Under the pieces are notes generated by a model, which did no database searches, was not told the DNA's origin, and saw only the letters and a list, made by a program, of their open reading frames with translations. The position numbers and the translations under genes are program-made. A stretch of 64,000 nucleotides of DNA from the NCBI RefSeq assembly GCF_001592755.1, contig NZ_LUKF01000016.1, forward strand, positions 434,001 to 498,000, given 5' to 3'. Shown here one piece after another: positions 26,200-36,708 of this stretch (the stretch's first letter is position 1; every line of letters begins with the position of its first letter). The DNA is from Bdellovibrio bacteriovorus (GTDB lineage Bacteria; Bdellovibrionota; Bdellovibrionia; Bdellovibrionales; Bdellovibrionaceae).

Positions 26200-27144
26200 A
26201 TGATTCTGGTCATGGGAGCCACGGGTAATATAGGCTCTAAAATCGTTACCCACTTACTTGCTCACGGTCAAAAAGTGCGTTGCGTGGCCCGACACTTTCC
26301 TAACAAAGAAAACTTCCAAGGCGCGGAACTTGCCCAAGGCGACGCGAATAACGTGAGTTTCTTAATGGATGCCATGCGCGGTTGCTCGGCAATATTCACC
26401 ATGATTCCACCCAACCCCAAAGCCGAAGAATCCCGTTTCTATCAAAATAAGTTTGGCGAAGTGATTGCCGAAGCTATCGAAGAAGCCGGCATCAAAAAGG
26501 TCGTCAACCTCAGCAGTGTTGGTGCGGATTTAGAAAGCGGTACAGGCCCCATCTTAGGATTGCATGATCAAGAAGAGCGCTTGGGTGAAATCACTCATGC
26601 CGACATCATGCACTTGCGCTGTACGTACTTTATGGAAAACTTAAATAATAATATTTCTAGCCTGATCGGCATGAATCGTTTCTTTGGTACAATCAACGGG
26701 GATGTACCAATCCCCATGGTCGCGACAAGAGATATTGCGGCTCGCGCGGCATTCTTATTGATGAATCCAGATTTTAAATCCCACAACGTCGAATACCTAT
26801 TGGGAGAGCGAGATATTTCAATGAACGAAGCTGTTAAGATCCTGGGAGCTGCCGTCGGTCGCCCTGACGCTGAATACGTTGAAGTGCCTCCGCAAGAAAT
26901 GCGCAATTACTATATCGGTGCAGGATTAAGCGAAGACTGGGCGGATGTTTATCTCGAGATGGAAGACGCATTCGGCAACGGCACCATCGCAGGAACTTTT
27001 CAGCGCAACAAGATCAACACGACCGCCACCTCTATTGAAGAGTTTGCTCGCACTACTTTTGCGGATGCCTACAACAAAGCTTTGGCGAAACAAAACCAAG
27101 TGCGCTTTCAACAAACTCAACGCGGCGGCGAAGCCCGACCTTAG
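26200..27144 (+). CDS. NmrA-type NAD(P)-binding SDR
   Basis: A 314-residue atypical short-chain dehydrogenase. The N-terminal loop VMGATGNIG (residues 4-12) and the pattern of GCSAIFTMIPPNPKAEE, then VVNLSSVGA, fit the NmrA/QOR2 group, which act as redox sensors or NAD(P)-dependent reductases. The typical Tyr-x3-Lys pair is not evident, in line with NmrA-like proteins. It is preceded by the SD AAGGAGG, which is buried in a terminator stem. Its substrate is unknown. Confidence 0.85.
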   Translation: MILVMGATGNIGSKIVTHLLAHGQKVRCVARHFPNKENFQGAELAQGDANNVSFLMDAMRGCSAIFTMIPPNPKAEESRFYQNKFGEVIAEAIEEAGIKKVVNLSSVGADLESGTGPILGLHDQEERLGEITHADIMHLRCTYFMENLNNNISSLIGMNRFFGTINGDVPIPMVATRDIAARAAFLLMNPDFKSHNVEYLLGERDISMNEAVKILGAAVGRPDAEYVEVPPQEMRNYYIGAGLSEDWADVYLEMEDAFGNGTIAGTFQRNKINTTATSIEEFARTTFADAYNKALAKQNQVRFQQTQRGGEARP

Positions 27145-27221
27145 TCTGAGTCCCCAACAAGCCTTTTGGAAATCCAAGAGGCTTGTACCCACCTTCACCC
27201 CATCATGATAGCCTGAGTCCC

Positions 27222-29315
27222 ATGAAAAAAATCACTTACGCTGTTTTACTTCTGGGAGTTTCCTGCATGCACAAAGATCTTCGTTCTTATCCGCAACCTG
27301 AAAAAGTTCCGGTGACGCTTAATAAGCACGGAGACATAAGAACCGATGAATACTTTTGGCTGCGTGAACGTGAAAATCCGAAAGTCATTGATCACTTGAA
27401 AAAAGAAAACGAATTCACGGCCCAGGCAATGAGTTCGGTGAAATCTTTGGAACAAACACTTTTCACCGAGTTAAAGTCTCGTGTAAAGGAAGATGAATCA
27501 TCGACCCCAGTAAAAGATGGCGATTATTACTATGCTGCTCGCTATGAAAAAGGACAACAATACCCGCTTTATGTTCGCTACAAGGGTTCACCGAAAGGGA
27601 CGGAAGAAATTCTTTTGAATATGCCGGAACTAGCGAAAGGACATGACTTCTTTGAATCTACGGGACCACGCATGAGTCCCAATCACAAGATCATGGCCTA
27701 TGCCGTAGATACAGTGGGACGTCGCTTTTATACCGTGTATTTCAAAGATCTTGAAAGTGGAAAGCTTCTGCCCGACACGATTCCCAATATGACTTCGAAT
27801 CTGACTTGGGCTAATGACAATGAAACCGTTTTTTACGCCGAACAAAATCCAGAAACTTTGCGCAGTGAAAAGATCTATCGCTACAACTTGCGCACGCAAA
27901 AGAAGGACTTGGTTTATCACGAAAAAGATGAAACCTTCAGTACTTACGTTTACAAGTCATTGTCAAAGAAGTTCATCTATATCGGTTCTAGCAGCACATT
28001 AACGACGGAAGTTCGATTCATTGAGGCTAACAAACCCACGGAAGCCTTCCGCGTCTTCAATCCTCGTGAACGCGAGCATGAATACTCGGTGACGGACGAT
28101 GGTGAACGCTTCTACATCATCACAAATAAAAAAGCTAAAAACTACAAGCTGATGACGACGGACCTTTCTCACACGGATGCTAAATCCTGGAAAGACCTGA
28201 TTCCTCATCGCGCTGACACATTCTTGCAGGATGTGACGGTGTTTAAGAATTATCTGGTTTTGGATGAAAGAAAGAATGGTTTAACTCAAATCCATATCAC
28301 CGACAAAAAAGCCAAAAATTCTTATTTCATCCCGTTTGCGGACGGCAGTTATATGGCTTCCGTCGGCGACAACCGCGAGTTTGATGCCGAGTGGGTGCGC
28401 TATGATTATGAGTCCATGCGCCTGCCCCCTTCTGTTTATGAGTTCAATATGAAAACTCACGAGCAGGTTCTAAAAAAAGTGCACGAGGTTCCTAACTACA
28501 ACCCGGAACTTTACAAATCGGAACGCATCTTTATCACGGCTCGTGATGGTGTGAAGGTGCCGGTCTCTTTGATCATGAAGAAAGATCATAAGGCTGACGG
28601 CACGTCTCCTCTTTTAATTTATGGATACGGCTCTTATGGGGCTAGCATGGATCCCTGGTTTAGCAGCGACGTCTTTAGCTTGGTGGATCGCGGATTTGTT
28701 TTTGCTAAAGCTCACATTCGTGGCGGCAGCGAAATGGGACGTGAATGGTATGACACAGGCCGTACGATGAATAAGAAGAACACTTTCAATGATTTCATCG
28801 ATTGCACCGAAGCCTTGGTAAAAAATAAAACCGCTTCTGCAAAGCGTGTCTTTGCCATGGGTGGCAGTGCCGGTGGCTTATTGATGGGAGCCGTGATGAA
28901 CATGCGTCCTGATCTTTATCAAGGTATCGTGGCGCAGGTTCCATTTGTGGATGTGATTACGACAATGCTGGATGATACGATTCCACTAACGACCGGCGAA
29001 TATGATGAATGGGGAAACCCCAACGAAAAAGCCGCCTATGAGTACATCAAATCCTATTCACCGTATGACAACGTCAAAGACCAGGCTTACCCGAACACTT
29101 TAGTGACGACGGGTTTGCATGATTCCCAAGTTCAATACTGGGAGCCTGCAAAGTGGGTCGCTAAACTGCGCGATCATAACAAAGGACCTTCCCTGATTCT
29201 GCTTAAGACGAATATGGAATCAGGTCATGGAGGCGCCTCAGGACGCTTTGAACAACTGAAGGAAACGGCCACCGAGTATGCCTTTATTCTGATGGTGAAT
29301 GAGAACGTAAAATAA
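27222..29315 (+). CDS. Prolyl oligopeptidase family lipoprotein (S9A)
   Basis: A 697-residue serine peptidase cutting after proline in short peptides. The catalytic Ser549 is in GGSAGG, Asp634 in GLHDSQV and His669 in SGHGG. The N-terminal part is the seven-blade propeller gate. The start ATG 27222 gives a lipoprotein signal with Cys15 in LGVSC, so the enzyme is probably anchored in the envelope rather than cytosolic. A start at 27183 would put unlikely residues before the signal. No good SD is visible. A shared terminator follows at 29314. Confidence 0.93.
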   Translation: MKKITYAVLLLGVSCMHKDLRSYPQPEKVPVTLNKHGDIRTDEYFWLRERENPKVIDHLKKENEFTAQAMSSVKSLEQTLFTELKSRVKEDESSTPVKDGDYYYAARYEKGQQYPLYVRYKGSPKGTEEILLNMPELAKGHDFFESTGPRMSPNHKIMAYAVDTVGRRFYTVYFKDLESGKLLPDTIPNMTSNLTWANDNETVFYAEQNPETLRSEKIYRYNLRTQKKDLVYHEKDETFSTYVYKSLSKKFIYIGSSSTLTTEVRFIEANKPTEAFRVFNPREREHEYSVTDDGERFYIITNKKAKNYKLMTTDLSHTDAKSWKDLIPHRADTFLQDVTVFKNYLVLDERKNGLTQIHITDKKAKNSYFIPFADGSYMASVGDNREFDAEWVRYDYESMRLPPSVYEFNMKTHEQVLKKVHEVPNYNPELYKSERIFITARDGVKVPVSLIMKKDHKADGTSPLLIYGYGSYGASMDPWFSSDVFSLVDRGFVFAKAHIRGGSEMGREWYDTGRTMNKKNTFNDFIDCTEALVKNKTASAKRVFAMGGSAGGLLMGAVMNMRPDLYQGIVAQVPFVDVITTMLDDTIPLTTGEYDEWGNPNEKAAYEYIKSYSPYDNVKDQAYPNTLVTTGLHDSQVQYWEPAKWVAKLRDHNKGPSLILLKTNMESGHGGASGRFEQLKETATEYAFILMVNENVK

Positions 29316-29345
29316 AAAAAGGCCGAGTGAACACTCGGCCTTTTT
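29314..29345 (+). terminator. Bidirectional intrinsic terminator
   Basis: GGCCGAGT pairs with ACTCGGCC around GAAC, flanked by seven A and five T. It serves both the prolyl oligopeptidase gene and the converging L,D-transpeptidase gene. Confidence 0.93.
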
Positions 29346-29367
29346 CTTTCAAATTTATCTAGAAATC

Positions 29368-30165
29368 TTAGTTAACGTCTTCAACGATGATCAACGCACT
29401 GAATGTGTTGAACTTCATCAACTGACCGGTTCTGCTGTGCACGATCTCTTGTTGAGAGATGTATTTCACATTTCCGTTTTCATCTAGAACTGGAGTCCCA
29501 TCCAGATTCACCGCCGGAACTACAGAGCGTTCGGTTTCTTTCACGCGGAAGAAAAGGTTTTCAGCCGTTTCTTTATCTTGACGAATGCAACCACCCGAAG
29601 CGCGGCTTCCCAACATATCTACGTAACCTCTATAGACTTGGTGAAGTGCCAGACCATTTTCGATATCAAAAAAAATCGCGTACGGCATATCTGAATCCCA
29701 AGAACTTGATTTGTGGTCTTCAGACAAATATTTCGGAGTGTAATATCCTGTGGGTGTTTGCGACCAATAAGATTTTGGAGGCGCGCCTGTGCAAACTTTG
29801 TTTTTACGGCGAAGTTCAAAGCCTTCACGGCCTGTAGAAACCTTCGTTTTATGGATCAAATATCCATTTTCGTAAACCTTCATAGTTTGGGCCTCGTAAC
29901 CGCGAGAGGCTTTGTTCACAACGATCACATAGCGAAAACCACGCATCCAAGGCTTTGTATCAAAATCACTTTCAGAAAAACGACCTTTAAAATGCTCAGG
30001 TAACTTTTCTGTCGTCTGCTTCTCAAAGGCCAAAGTCGCTGCATATTCCTGCTCATTATACTTACAGTCGTTAAACGTGTTTTTAACTTTACCCCAGAAC
30101 GACGCCGACGCTGTCTGAGATACCACCAACGTCATTACGATGGCGCCATACTTCATTACGTTCAT
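29368..30165 (-). CDS. L,D-transpeptidase (YkuD family)
   Basis: A 265-residue exported protein with a signal peptide ending ASA. The YkuD active site is clear: His175 (LALHQV) and SRASGGCIRQD with catalytic Cys193. Such enzymes form 3-3 crosslinks in peptidoglycan, attach proteins to it or exchange D-amino acids. B. bacteriovorus is known to use L,D-transpeptidases on its own and the prey wall. An extra N-terminal segment of about 70 residues precedes the domain. Monocistronic by its flanks. Confidence 0.93.
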   Translation of the reverse strand: MNVMKYGAIVMTLVVSQTASASFWGKVKNTFNDCKYNEQEYAATLAFEKQTTEKLPEHFKGRFSESDFDTKPWMRGFRYVIVVNKASRGYEAQTMKVYENGYLIHKTKVSTGREGFELRRKNKVCTGAPPKSYWSQTPTGYYTPKYLSEDHKSSSWDSDMPYAIFFDIENGLALHQVYRGYVDMLGSRASGGCIRQDKETAENLFFRVKETERSVVPAVNLDGTPVLDENGNVKYISQQEIVHSRTGQLMKFNTFSALIIVEDVN

Positions 30166-30360
30166 AAAAAAACTCCAGTCTATAAAAATAAATGACGAAA
30201 ACAGGAGAGCAATTACCCTGCCAGGAAATCACCAGTTCAGAACAAAACTAAACATAGCAGGCCAAAAACGGATTTTCGTTTTCACCCGTGAGCGGCATTT
30301 TCGCTAAGAAGTTCTACATGTAATTTTTACTTTATAACGATTTTAAGAGGGAAAGAGGAG

Positions 30361-30392
30361 AAAAGGGCGGCCCCTCTCAGACGGGGCCGCCC
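30361..30392 (-). terminator. Intrinsic terminator after acnA
   Basis: GGGCGGCCCC (30365-30374) pairs with GGGGCCGCCC (30383-30392) over 10 G+C base pairs, followed on the minus strand by TTTT and a T/C-rich run. It is 10 nt past the aconitase stop. Confidence 0.9.
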
Positions 30393-30402
30393 CAAAGAAT
30401 CT

Positions 30403-33078
30403 TTAAGTCAATTTGCGAAGAACGTAGTGAAGAATTCCACCGTTCTTGTAGTACTCAAGCTCAACAGCAGTATCGATGCGTGAACGCACTTTGATTTCTT
30501 CTGTTTTACCAGTAGTGCGAGTGATACGAACAGTAAGATCTTGCTGCGCTTTCATGCCCGCTTCAATACCCACGATGTCCAAAATCTCTGAACCATCCAA
30601 GTGCAAAGTCTTGCGGTCCGTGCCGGGATGAAATTGCAATGGCAATACACCCATACCAATAAGATTGGAACGATGGATGCGCTCAAAGCTTTCCGCGATA
30701 ACCGCTTTAATTCCTAAAAGACGCGTTCCTTTTGCCGCCCAGTCACGAGACGATCCCGTGCCATACTCTTTACCAGCAACGACAACCAAAGGTGTTTTTT
30801 CAGCCTGATACTTTATGGAAGCATCATAGATCGCTAAAACTTCACCGGATGGAATATGTTTCGTCATTCCGCCTTCAACCAAGCCACCCAGCATTTCATT
30901 TTTAATGCGAATGTTGGCAAATGTTCCGCGCACCATAACGTCGTCATTACCACGACGAGAACCATAAGAGTTAAAATCCTGTGGCGCAACGCCCTTACCA
31001 ATCAAATAACGACCCGCTGGAGAATCTTTTTTAATACTTCCCGCAGGCGAAATATGATCCGTCGTAATGGAGTCACCCAAAATCGCGAGAACGCGCGCGC
31101 CCTTCACATCTGTTAGCTTTTCTGGCGTCATTGTCATGCCGGCAAAGTACGGTGGATTTTTGATATAAGTACTTTCATCCCACGAATATGTTTGCGAAGA
31201 GGTCGTATTGATTTTCTTCCAATCCTCCGTTCCCGCAAAAACATTTCCGTACCGAGAATCAAACATCTTTGTTTCAACAGTTTTATTCACAAGATCTTGG
31301 ATCTCTTGATTGCTTGGCCAGATATCTTTCAAGTAAACAGGCTTGCCAGCTTTATCTTCGCCAATAGCATCTTTCGTAATATCAATGTGCATGCTGCCGG
31401 CAAGAGCGTGGGCCACCACCAACATCGGCGATGCCAGGTAGTTTGCTTTGATGTGCGGATTGATACGGCCTTCGAAGTTGCGGTTTCCAGAAAGAACAGA
31501 CGCCACAACTAAGTTTCCTTTTTCAACAGCCGTCGCAATTGGTTGAGGCAATGGACCGGAGTTTCCGATACAAGTTGTACAACCATAACCGACAAGGTTG
31601 AAGCCCAATTGATCTAAGTATTTTTGTACGCCGGATTTTTCTAAATAATCTGTCACGACTTGGGAGCCTGGAGCTAACGAAGTCTTCACCCAAGGTTTTA
31701 CTTGCAAGCCTTTTTCCACAGCTTTTTTCGCAACCAAACCAGCACCAATCATCACGGAAGGGTTGGAAGTGTTCGTGCAACTTGTGATAGCCGCAATAAC
31801 AACATCGCCGTGACCGACCGTGTAGCTTGCGCCTTCCACGGCCATCTGCGATTTTTCTTTGGATGTCATATTGTCAGCAACTTGAAATCCTGAAACCAAT
31901 TGGCTTTGAAAATCTTTTTGAGCGTTTGCAAGAACAACGCGATCTTGAGGCCGCTTCGGCCCTGCCAAAGACGGTTCCACCGTTGAAAGATCTAAGTCTA
32001 AAATATCTTGGAAGAAGTAGTGCTTTTCATTTTCTTCAGAACGCCACAAGCCCGTCGCTTTCGCGTAGCTCTCTACAAGTTCAATCGTTTCTTGAGGGCG
32101 GCCCGACAAGCGAAGGTATTTAATCGTCTCTTCATCTACAGGGAAGAAACCGCAAGTGGCGCCGTACTCGGGAGCCATGTTGGCGATAGTCGCACGGTCA
32201 GCAAGAGGCATAGACGCCAAACCTGATCCAAAGAATTCTACGAACTTTCCAACGACGCCTTTTTTACGAAGCATCTGAGTGATCATAAGAACTAAATCAG
32301 TCGCCGTTGCACCTTCTTTAAGTTTGCCATGCAAACGGAAGCCAATCACTTCAGGGATTAACATGCTGAGCGGTTGCCCTAGCATCACCGCTTCGGCTTC
32401 AATACCACCAACGCCCCAACCTAAAACAGAAAGACCATTCACCATTGTGGTGTGACTGTCTGTTCCGACAAGTGTATCTGGGAAGGCATGTCCTTCAGAA
32501 CTCCAGACAGTTTTACCAATGTATTCAAGATTCACTTGGTGGCAAATACCAGTACCCGGAGGAACGACTTTGAAGTTTTGGAACGCGTTCTGGCCCCATT
32601 TTAAGAACACATAGCGTTCGTGATTTCTTTCGAATTCCATTTTTACGTTTTCATCGAAAGAACGATTGGTTCCGAAGGAATCCACCATCACCGAGTGATC
32701 AATCACCAGATCCACGGGAACCAGCGGATTGATCTTTTTCGGATCGCCACCCAGATTTTTCATCGCGTCTCTCATCGCCGCTAGATCGACAACCGCAGGG
32801 ACACCTGTGAAGTCTTGCATAAGAACGCGCGCTGGGAAGAAAGAAATTTCGCGAAGCAAAGATTTAGGATCCAAGCTAAGAAGAGAGTCGATATCTTCTT
32901 TCGTCACATGCAGTCCATCTTCGTGACGCAGAAGATTTTCTAGCAGGACTTTCATGGATACAGGAAGTTTTTGTAGATTCGGGTGAGAGATTTTTTGTTG
33001 GTTGAAAACCGTATAGGATTTCGCTCCCACCTGAAGAGTTTCTTTTGTTTTAAAGCTGTCTTTGGATTGAATGTGCAT
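30403..33078 (-). CDS. acnA: Aconitate hydratase A
   Basis: Converts citrate to isocitrate in the TCA cycle using a [4Fe-4S] cluster. An 891-residue protein, the usual AcnA size. [10 protein letters not shown] carries the first cluster cysteine and [13 protein letters not shown] the other two. The swivel domain includes [14 protein letters not shown]. The SD GGGGGA precedes ATG 33078, 15 nt after the NUDIX gene, so the two are probably one operon. Nothing unusual. Confidence 0.98.
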   Translation of the reverse strand: MHIQSKDSFKTKETLQVGAKSYTVFNQQKISHPNLQKLPVSMKVLLENLLRHEDGLHVTKEDIDSLLSLDPKSLLREISFFPARVLMQDFTGVPAVVDLAAMRDAMKNLGGDPKKINPLVPVDLVIDHSVMVDSFGTNRSFDENVKMEFERNHERYVFLKWGQNAFQNFKVVPPGTGICHQVNLEYIGKTVWSSEGHAFPDTLVGTDSHTTMVNGLSVLGWGVGGIEAEAVMLGQPLSMLIPEVIGFRLHGKLKEGATATDLVLMITQMLRKKGVVGKFVEFFGSGLASMPLADRATIANMAPEYGATCGFFPVDEETIKYLRLSGRPQETIELVESYAKATGLWRSEENEKHYFFQDILDLDLSTVEPSLAGPKRPQDRVVLANAQKDFQSQLVSGFQVADNMTSKEKSQMAVEGASYTVGHGDVVIAAITSCTNTSNPSVMIGAGLVAKKAVEKGLQVKPWVKTSLAPGSQVVTDYLEKSGVQKYLDQLGFNLVGYGCTTCIGNSGPLPQPIATAVEKGNLVVASVLSGNRNFEGRINPHIKANYLASPMLVVAHALAGSMHIDITKDAIGEDKAGKPVYLKDIWPSNQEIQDLVNKTVETKMFDSRYGNVFAGTEDWKKINTTSSQTYSWDESTYIKNPPYFAGMTMTPEKLTDVKGARVLAILGDSITTDHISPAGSIKKDSPAGRYLIGKGVAPQDFNSYGSRRGNDDVMVRGTFANIRIKNEMLGGLVEGGMTKHIPSGEVLAIYDASIKYQAEKTPLVVVAGKEYGTGSSRDWAAKGTRLLGIKAVIAESFERIHRSNLIGMGVLPLQFHPGTDRKTLHLDGSEILDIVGIEAGMKAQQDLTVRITRTTGKTEEIKVRSRIDTAVELEYYKNGGILHYVLRKLT

Positions 33079-33093
33079 AAGACGTCCCCCGTC

Positions 33094-33642
33094 TTAATTC
33101 CACTCCCCTCGCAGGATTTTATCAAGCCAAAAAGCCCCGATCTGGGTTTTCACATCCGAGACTTTTCCCTCTTGAACCAAGCGCATGAGGTCTTCTGGTT
33201 TTACTTCGACGACCTCAATAAACTCACCATGATCCAGCTTCTGCTGCGCAAAATTCAGTTCGCGCGCCAAGTAAAGATCTATGTGTTCGTTGGAATAACC
33301 GATGACAGGATGAATCGTTGTTAAGAATTTCCAGTCCTTAGCTTGGTAACCAGTCTCCTCCAAAAGTTCGCGTTGGGCTGTAAATAGAGTTTCTTCATTG
33401 GGATCCCGTTTTCCCGCAGGAAATTCTAAAAACACCTGCTTAACCGCATGACGGTACTGGTGAATCATCACGACATTTCCGTTCGGAAGAAGAGGAATCA
33501 TCATCGCCGCACCTGGATGAAGGATGTATTCACGCGTGTAAGTACGGCCGTCGGGAGCCTGGACCTGATCCTGCTCTACGCGAAGGAACCGGCCTTTAAA
33601 AATCTGTTTTGTCGAGAGAGTTTTTTCTTCGAGATGCTTCAT
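33094..33642 (-). CDS. NUDIX hydrolase, ADP-ribose pyrophosphatase-like
   Basis: A 182-residue NUDIX enzyme. The Nudix box runs from GKRDPNEE through REllEETGY, in the right spacing G-x5-E-x7-RE-U-x-EE-x-G-U. The flanking sequence, with FPAGK before the box, fits ADP-ribose or nucleotide-sugar pyrophosphatases (NudF type). It precedes acnA by 15 nt. The true substrate is not certain. Confidence 0.92.
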   Translation of the reverse strand: MKHLEEKTLSTKQIFKGRFLRVEQDQVQAPDGRTYTREYILHPGAAMMIPLLPNGNVVMIHQYRHAVKQVFLEFPAGKRDPNEETLFTAQRELLEETGYQAKDWKFLTTIHPVIGYSNEHIDLYLARELNFAQQKLDHGEFIEVVEVKPEDLMRLVQEGKVSDVKTQIGAFWLDKILRGEWN

Positions 33643-33809
33643 AAAAAAAGAGTCTCATACAGAGAACACTTTGTCTCAATATAACTCCCCTGGACAAAAG
33701 ATGATCCCGTCCTTTGTCCTAAACCTGTATAATGTTAGTTGCATACACTATGTGGATTAAAAGATTCTAATAGTGATTCAAATATGGTGGGAATCAGGAG
33801 GATTCTTTT

Positions 33810-34565
33810 ATGAAGATGTTGAATAAAGTAGGACTTTTTCTTTCAACAGTTCTCGCAGTCTCGGTCTTCAGCGTACAAGATGCAAATGCACAAAGACGTT
33901 TCGGCAGCAGCCGTGGCCTTTCGGGAGACATGGCTTTGGGTATTGGCTTATCGACCGTCTCTGCAGATCAAGACGACATCAATAGAGTTATTGATTACAC
34001 CACTAATGGCGGTTTCGCGAACGTCAAAAACATGGGTTCGGCCTTGGAGTTCTATGTGAACTGGAGTTATCGCTTTAGCGGTACAATGTATGCGATGGTG
34101 ATCCGTCCTTCATACTTCACTCAAAAAACGGATGGTTCTGGAGCTGCAGGTTCGTATGACTATGAGTTGACTGGGTATACGGTATTCCCAATTTTCCGCC
34201 TCTACCCTTTGGAAAACTCTTTCATCAAATTCTATATGCAGACTGGTTTGGGCTATGGAAGCTTAAGCGGCTCTATGACTGCTGGTTCAAAGAATCTTGA
34301 TTTTAAAGGCAGTGCTTTCGGAGCGATGGGCGGCATTGGAGCTGAGTTCTGTTTCACCGATACTCACTGCCTGACTGTCGAAGGTAATATGCGCTACATG
34401 CCTATTGAGCGTAACGTATCTACTGGCGGCAACTGTACGGCGGCCAATGATATTCCAGGCGTCAGCCAGTGTGGAAACGGCGCTGAAGTTGAACGTGATG
34501 GCTCTGACTTAAGAACGACCATGTCGGGCGTTCAGGGTCTTATTGGCTATACAATGAATTTCTAA
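33810..34565 (+). CDS. Outer-membrane beta-barrel protein
   Basis: A 251-residue exported protein with a signal peptide ending ANAQ. Alternating strands through the mature part (ALEFYVNWSYRFSGTMYAMVI, FIKFYMQTGLGYG) and the C-terminus LIGYTMNF ending in Phe are classic for a barrel inserted by BAM. Two cysteine pairs lie in loops. The SD AGGAGG lies before ATG 33810, and a TATAAT box is seen at 33728-33733 in the 167-nt leader. It is monocistronic with its own terminator, so probably well expressed. The function is unknown. Confidence 0.82.
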   Translation: MKMLNKVGLFLSTVLAVSVFSVQDANAQRRFGSSRGLSGDMALGIGLSTVSADQDDINRVIDYTTNGGFANVKNMGSALEFYVNWSYRFSGTMYAMVIRPSYFTQKTDGSGAAGSYDYELTGYTVFPIFRLYPLENSFIKFYMQTGLGYGSLSGSMTAGSKNLDFKGSAFGAMGGIGAEFCFTDTHCLTVEGNMRYMPIERNVSTGGNCTAANDIPGVSQCGNGAEVERDGSDLRTTMSGVQGLIGYTMNF

Positions 34566-34593
34566 TCTAAATTGTTCCTATGTCCGATCACCT

Positions 34594-34622
34594 AAGGGCT
34601 CCGAGAAGGAGCCCTTTTTTTA
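34594..34622 (+). terminator. Intrinsic terminator after barrel gene
   Basis: AAGGGCTCC pairs with GGAGCCCTT around GAGAA, followed by a T run. Confidence 0.93.
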
Positions 34623-34696
34623 TATTCTCGTCAGGAATAATAACATATTTACTATGACCCTTTAACTTCCTGAGGCCTTTCTGTATAAACGGCCCC

Positions 34697-35398
34697 ATGA
34701 AAACACTGATCGCATCTCTTCTATTGTCTTTAGTCTCTGTTGCCCAAGCCGCCGTTGAGGGCAGCACGATTCCCAATGCTCACGTGATTTACAGCGAAGG
34801 CGATATAGCCGTCATTCGTGGCAAAGCTCCGGCAAATAAAAAACAAATGGAAGAGCTTCTGGCTTTGGGCGTGGAGGAATTTTTAATCTTTAAAAACGAC
34901 ACCAAAGGAGAAGTCGCAAAACAGATCACTGCTTTGCAAGGTTTGGGAGTCGCTAAAACATCCATCACCCATATTCCATTTCTTTGGAAAGATCTTCATG
35001 ACTTCAAATCTTCCTGCGAAATGACGATGCAAGCTTTGCGCACAATTGAAAAAGCAGTCGAAGACAATAAGAGCATCTACTTCCACTGCACTGTCGGGGA
35101 AGATCGCACCGGATACCTTGCGGGTCTTTGGGGACTTTGGGCAGGCACTTATAAAACTGTGAAACAATCCGTGAATGAGGAACTCTGCGCTCGCGGATAC
35201 GAAGCGGGCAATCCGCGCAAACCCTATCGTGATGTGGTTTTCAAGATTCGCGAAACTTTGACCCCGACTTATTTAAAAATGACGGTGATTCTGGCAGAAG
35301 CCAAACAAAGAGGTCTTTCGTTAGATGAATCCTTGTGTAATGCAGAACCGGAATTAAACGTGGACGTCTCGAAGTTCTACTGTGGAATCAAAAAATAA
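34697..35398 (+). CDS. Exported protein-tyrosine/dual-specificity phosphatase-like protein
   Basis: A 233-residue protein with a signal peptide ending AQA. The phosphatase P-loop C-x5-R is HCTVGEDRTG, with Cys131 and Arg137; an Asp (WKDLHDF, D99) is placed to be the general acid. The family cleaves phosphotyrosine or, in relatives, inositol phosphates or phospholipids. Export to the periplasm is unusual for a tyrosine phosphatase and argues for an extracytoplasmic substrate, perhaps a prey molecule. Its stop abuts the stop of the converging lipoprotein gene with no gap. Confidence 0.85.
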   Translation: MKTLIASLLLSLVSVAQAAVEGSTIPNAHVIYSEGDIAVIRGKAPANKKQMEELLALGVEEFLIFKNDTKGEVAKQITALQGLGVAKTSITHIPFLWKDLHDFKSSCEMTMQALRTIEKAVEDNKSIYFHCTVGEDRTGYLAGLWGLWAGTYKTVKQSVNEELCARGYEAGNPRKPYRDVVFKIRETLTPTYLKMTVILAEAKQRGLSLDESLCNAEPELNVDVSKFYCGIKK

Positions 35399-35833
35399 TT
35401 ACTGCATTCCGTTTAATAACGATGAGTTTCCCATATCCGAATATGCGCGGGTGCCGTTGGTTAGAAGCATCGGCTCTGCCGTTCGCGAATACAGATAAGA
35501 CTGATTGGAATAGATGCGGTTGGCTCCGTCAGACAACTGCCCTTCGGTTCGCTCAAAAGAAATATTCAAGGCTTTCGCCAGCATTCCCTTCTTGCGATTA
35601 TTGGTCTCCATCTTACTTAAAACTTTATCTAGTTCGAGCTTCAGTTCAGCGGCAGCTAACGTATCTCTTTTATCTTCCGCTTTTACGATACGGCTTCTTA
35701 GTTCCGAAGCCTTCGTGGGCAGGGCCTTATCCAGAATAAATTCCGCCTCCAGTCTTTCTTTAGAGACAGTCTGGCACGCCATCATAAAGGCGCACAGAAT
35801 AGGAATTAGAAATTTAAAGTTCGATGTTTTCAT
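35399..35833 (-). CDS. Small lipoprotein, unknown function
   Basis: A 144-residue protein with the lipobox MMAC near residue 20. The mature part is a charged helical segment (residues of about 25-85, many Lys/Glu/Leu) followed by a polar tail. ATG 35833 lies just after AGGTGG; a GTG two codons upstream is less likely. It is convergent with the phosphatase gene without any gap. No family is recognised. Confidence 0.7.
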   Translation of the reverse strand: MKTSNFKFLIPILCAFMMACQTVSKERLEAEFILDKALPTKASELRSRIVKAEDKRDTLAAAELKLELDKVLSKMETNNRKKGMLAKALNISFERTEGQLSDGANRIYSNQSYLYSRTAEPMLLTNGTRAYSDMGNSSLLNGMQ

Positions 35834-35958
35834 AGCCACCTGCTGTTATTACTGCAAAGTGTGCCAAACACATCAGGAGCGTCTCAAAATGAGATTCGGC
35901 TTTCATCTCTAAGAAAGATAAGTTTGAGATGTTTAACGAGCTGGCAGATGTTGCCGTT

Positions 35959-36708
35959 TTAGGACTCTAAATACACCCAATTCGGCTGGCCGTCTTTGAT
36001 ATGAAAGACCTTAACTTTTTCTTCGAACCACGAACCCAAATTCACCGTGCGCACTTTTCTGCCGCGAATATCAACGACGTGATCGTCAAAGACATGCATG
36101 TGGCCCGAGATAATAATATCGAAAGGCTTTTCTTGATAAACCTTTTCTGTGTGGGCGCGAATCATCTGCACCAGCTGAGATTCGTTCGTCGCGCGATAGT
36201 GACCACTGCGCGCACGACTGCGTTTGCTCGCTCGATTTCCGACGTAATCCCAGAACTTCCCAGGAATGATGTTTCCCAAAGGTTTGATATAAGGGTTGCG
36301 GATGATACTACGGTATTTTAGATACTTTTCATCGGCCAGATTGATCAAATCACCATGTTCACAACGAACAATCAGGCCATCCAAATTATAGTACTGAGCT
36401 TCCACATGAACTTCGACGCCTAATTGCTTTTGGAAAAAGCCTTCGACGTGAACGTCGTGATTGCCTTCAATATACGTGATGCGGGCTCCGGCTTTGCGGA
36501 GGTCTCGCAAGGCTTCGATTAAATCCGGAAACTTTTTAGCGAAATACGAATGACCGCCCACCCAAAGATCGAAAATATCACCCAGCATGAAAAGATGAAC
36601 TTGCGAAGGATTTTGCTGCAGCAAAGAACGCAAAAAGCGCAACAGGATTTTCCCATTGCGCTCTTCTGCGGATTTTAAGTGAATGTCAGATAAAAACCAG
36701 GCTTCCAC
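35959..36708 (-). CDS. lpxH: UDP-2,3-diacylglucosamine hydrolase-like phosphoesterase
   Basis: A 249-residue calcineurin-like metallophosphoesterase. Metal-binding blocks are SDIHL, GDIFDLW, EGNHDV, CEHGD and SGHMHV, in LpxH order. LpxH splits UDP-2,3-diacyl-GlcN to lipid X in lipid A synthesis. The GTG start shares a base with the ftsZ stop (TAGTG), so it is translationally coupled to cell division genes, an uncommon place for lpxH. A close relative (LpxH-like enzyme or other diphosphatase) cannot be excluded. Confidence 0.85.
   Translation of the reverse strand: MEAWFLSDIHLKSAEERNGKILLRFLRSLLQQNPSQVHLFMLGDIFDLWVGGHSYFAKKFPDLIEALRDLRKAGARITYIEGNHDVHVEGFFQKQLGVEVHVEAQYYNLDGLIVRCEHGDLINLADEKYLKYRSIIRNPYIKPLGNIIPGKFWDYVGNRASKRSRARSGHYRATNESQLVQMIRAHTEKVYQEKPFDIIISGHMHVFDDHVVDIRGRKVRTVNLGSWFEEKVKVFHIKDGQPNWVYLES

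Noticed and set aside
27145-27221. Promoter for the prolyl oligopeptidase gene
   Set aside because: No convincing -35/-10 pair or SD is visible; expression may rely on the upstream gene.
33714-33733. Complete sigma-70 promoter before the barrel gene
   Set aside because: TATAAT is present at 33728-33733, but no -35 box was found at the right distance.
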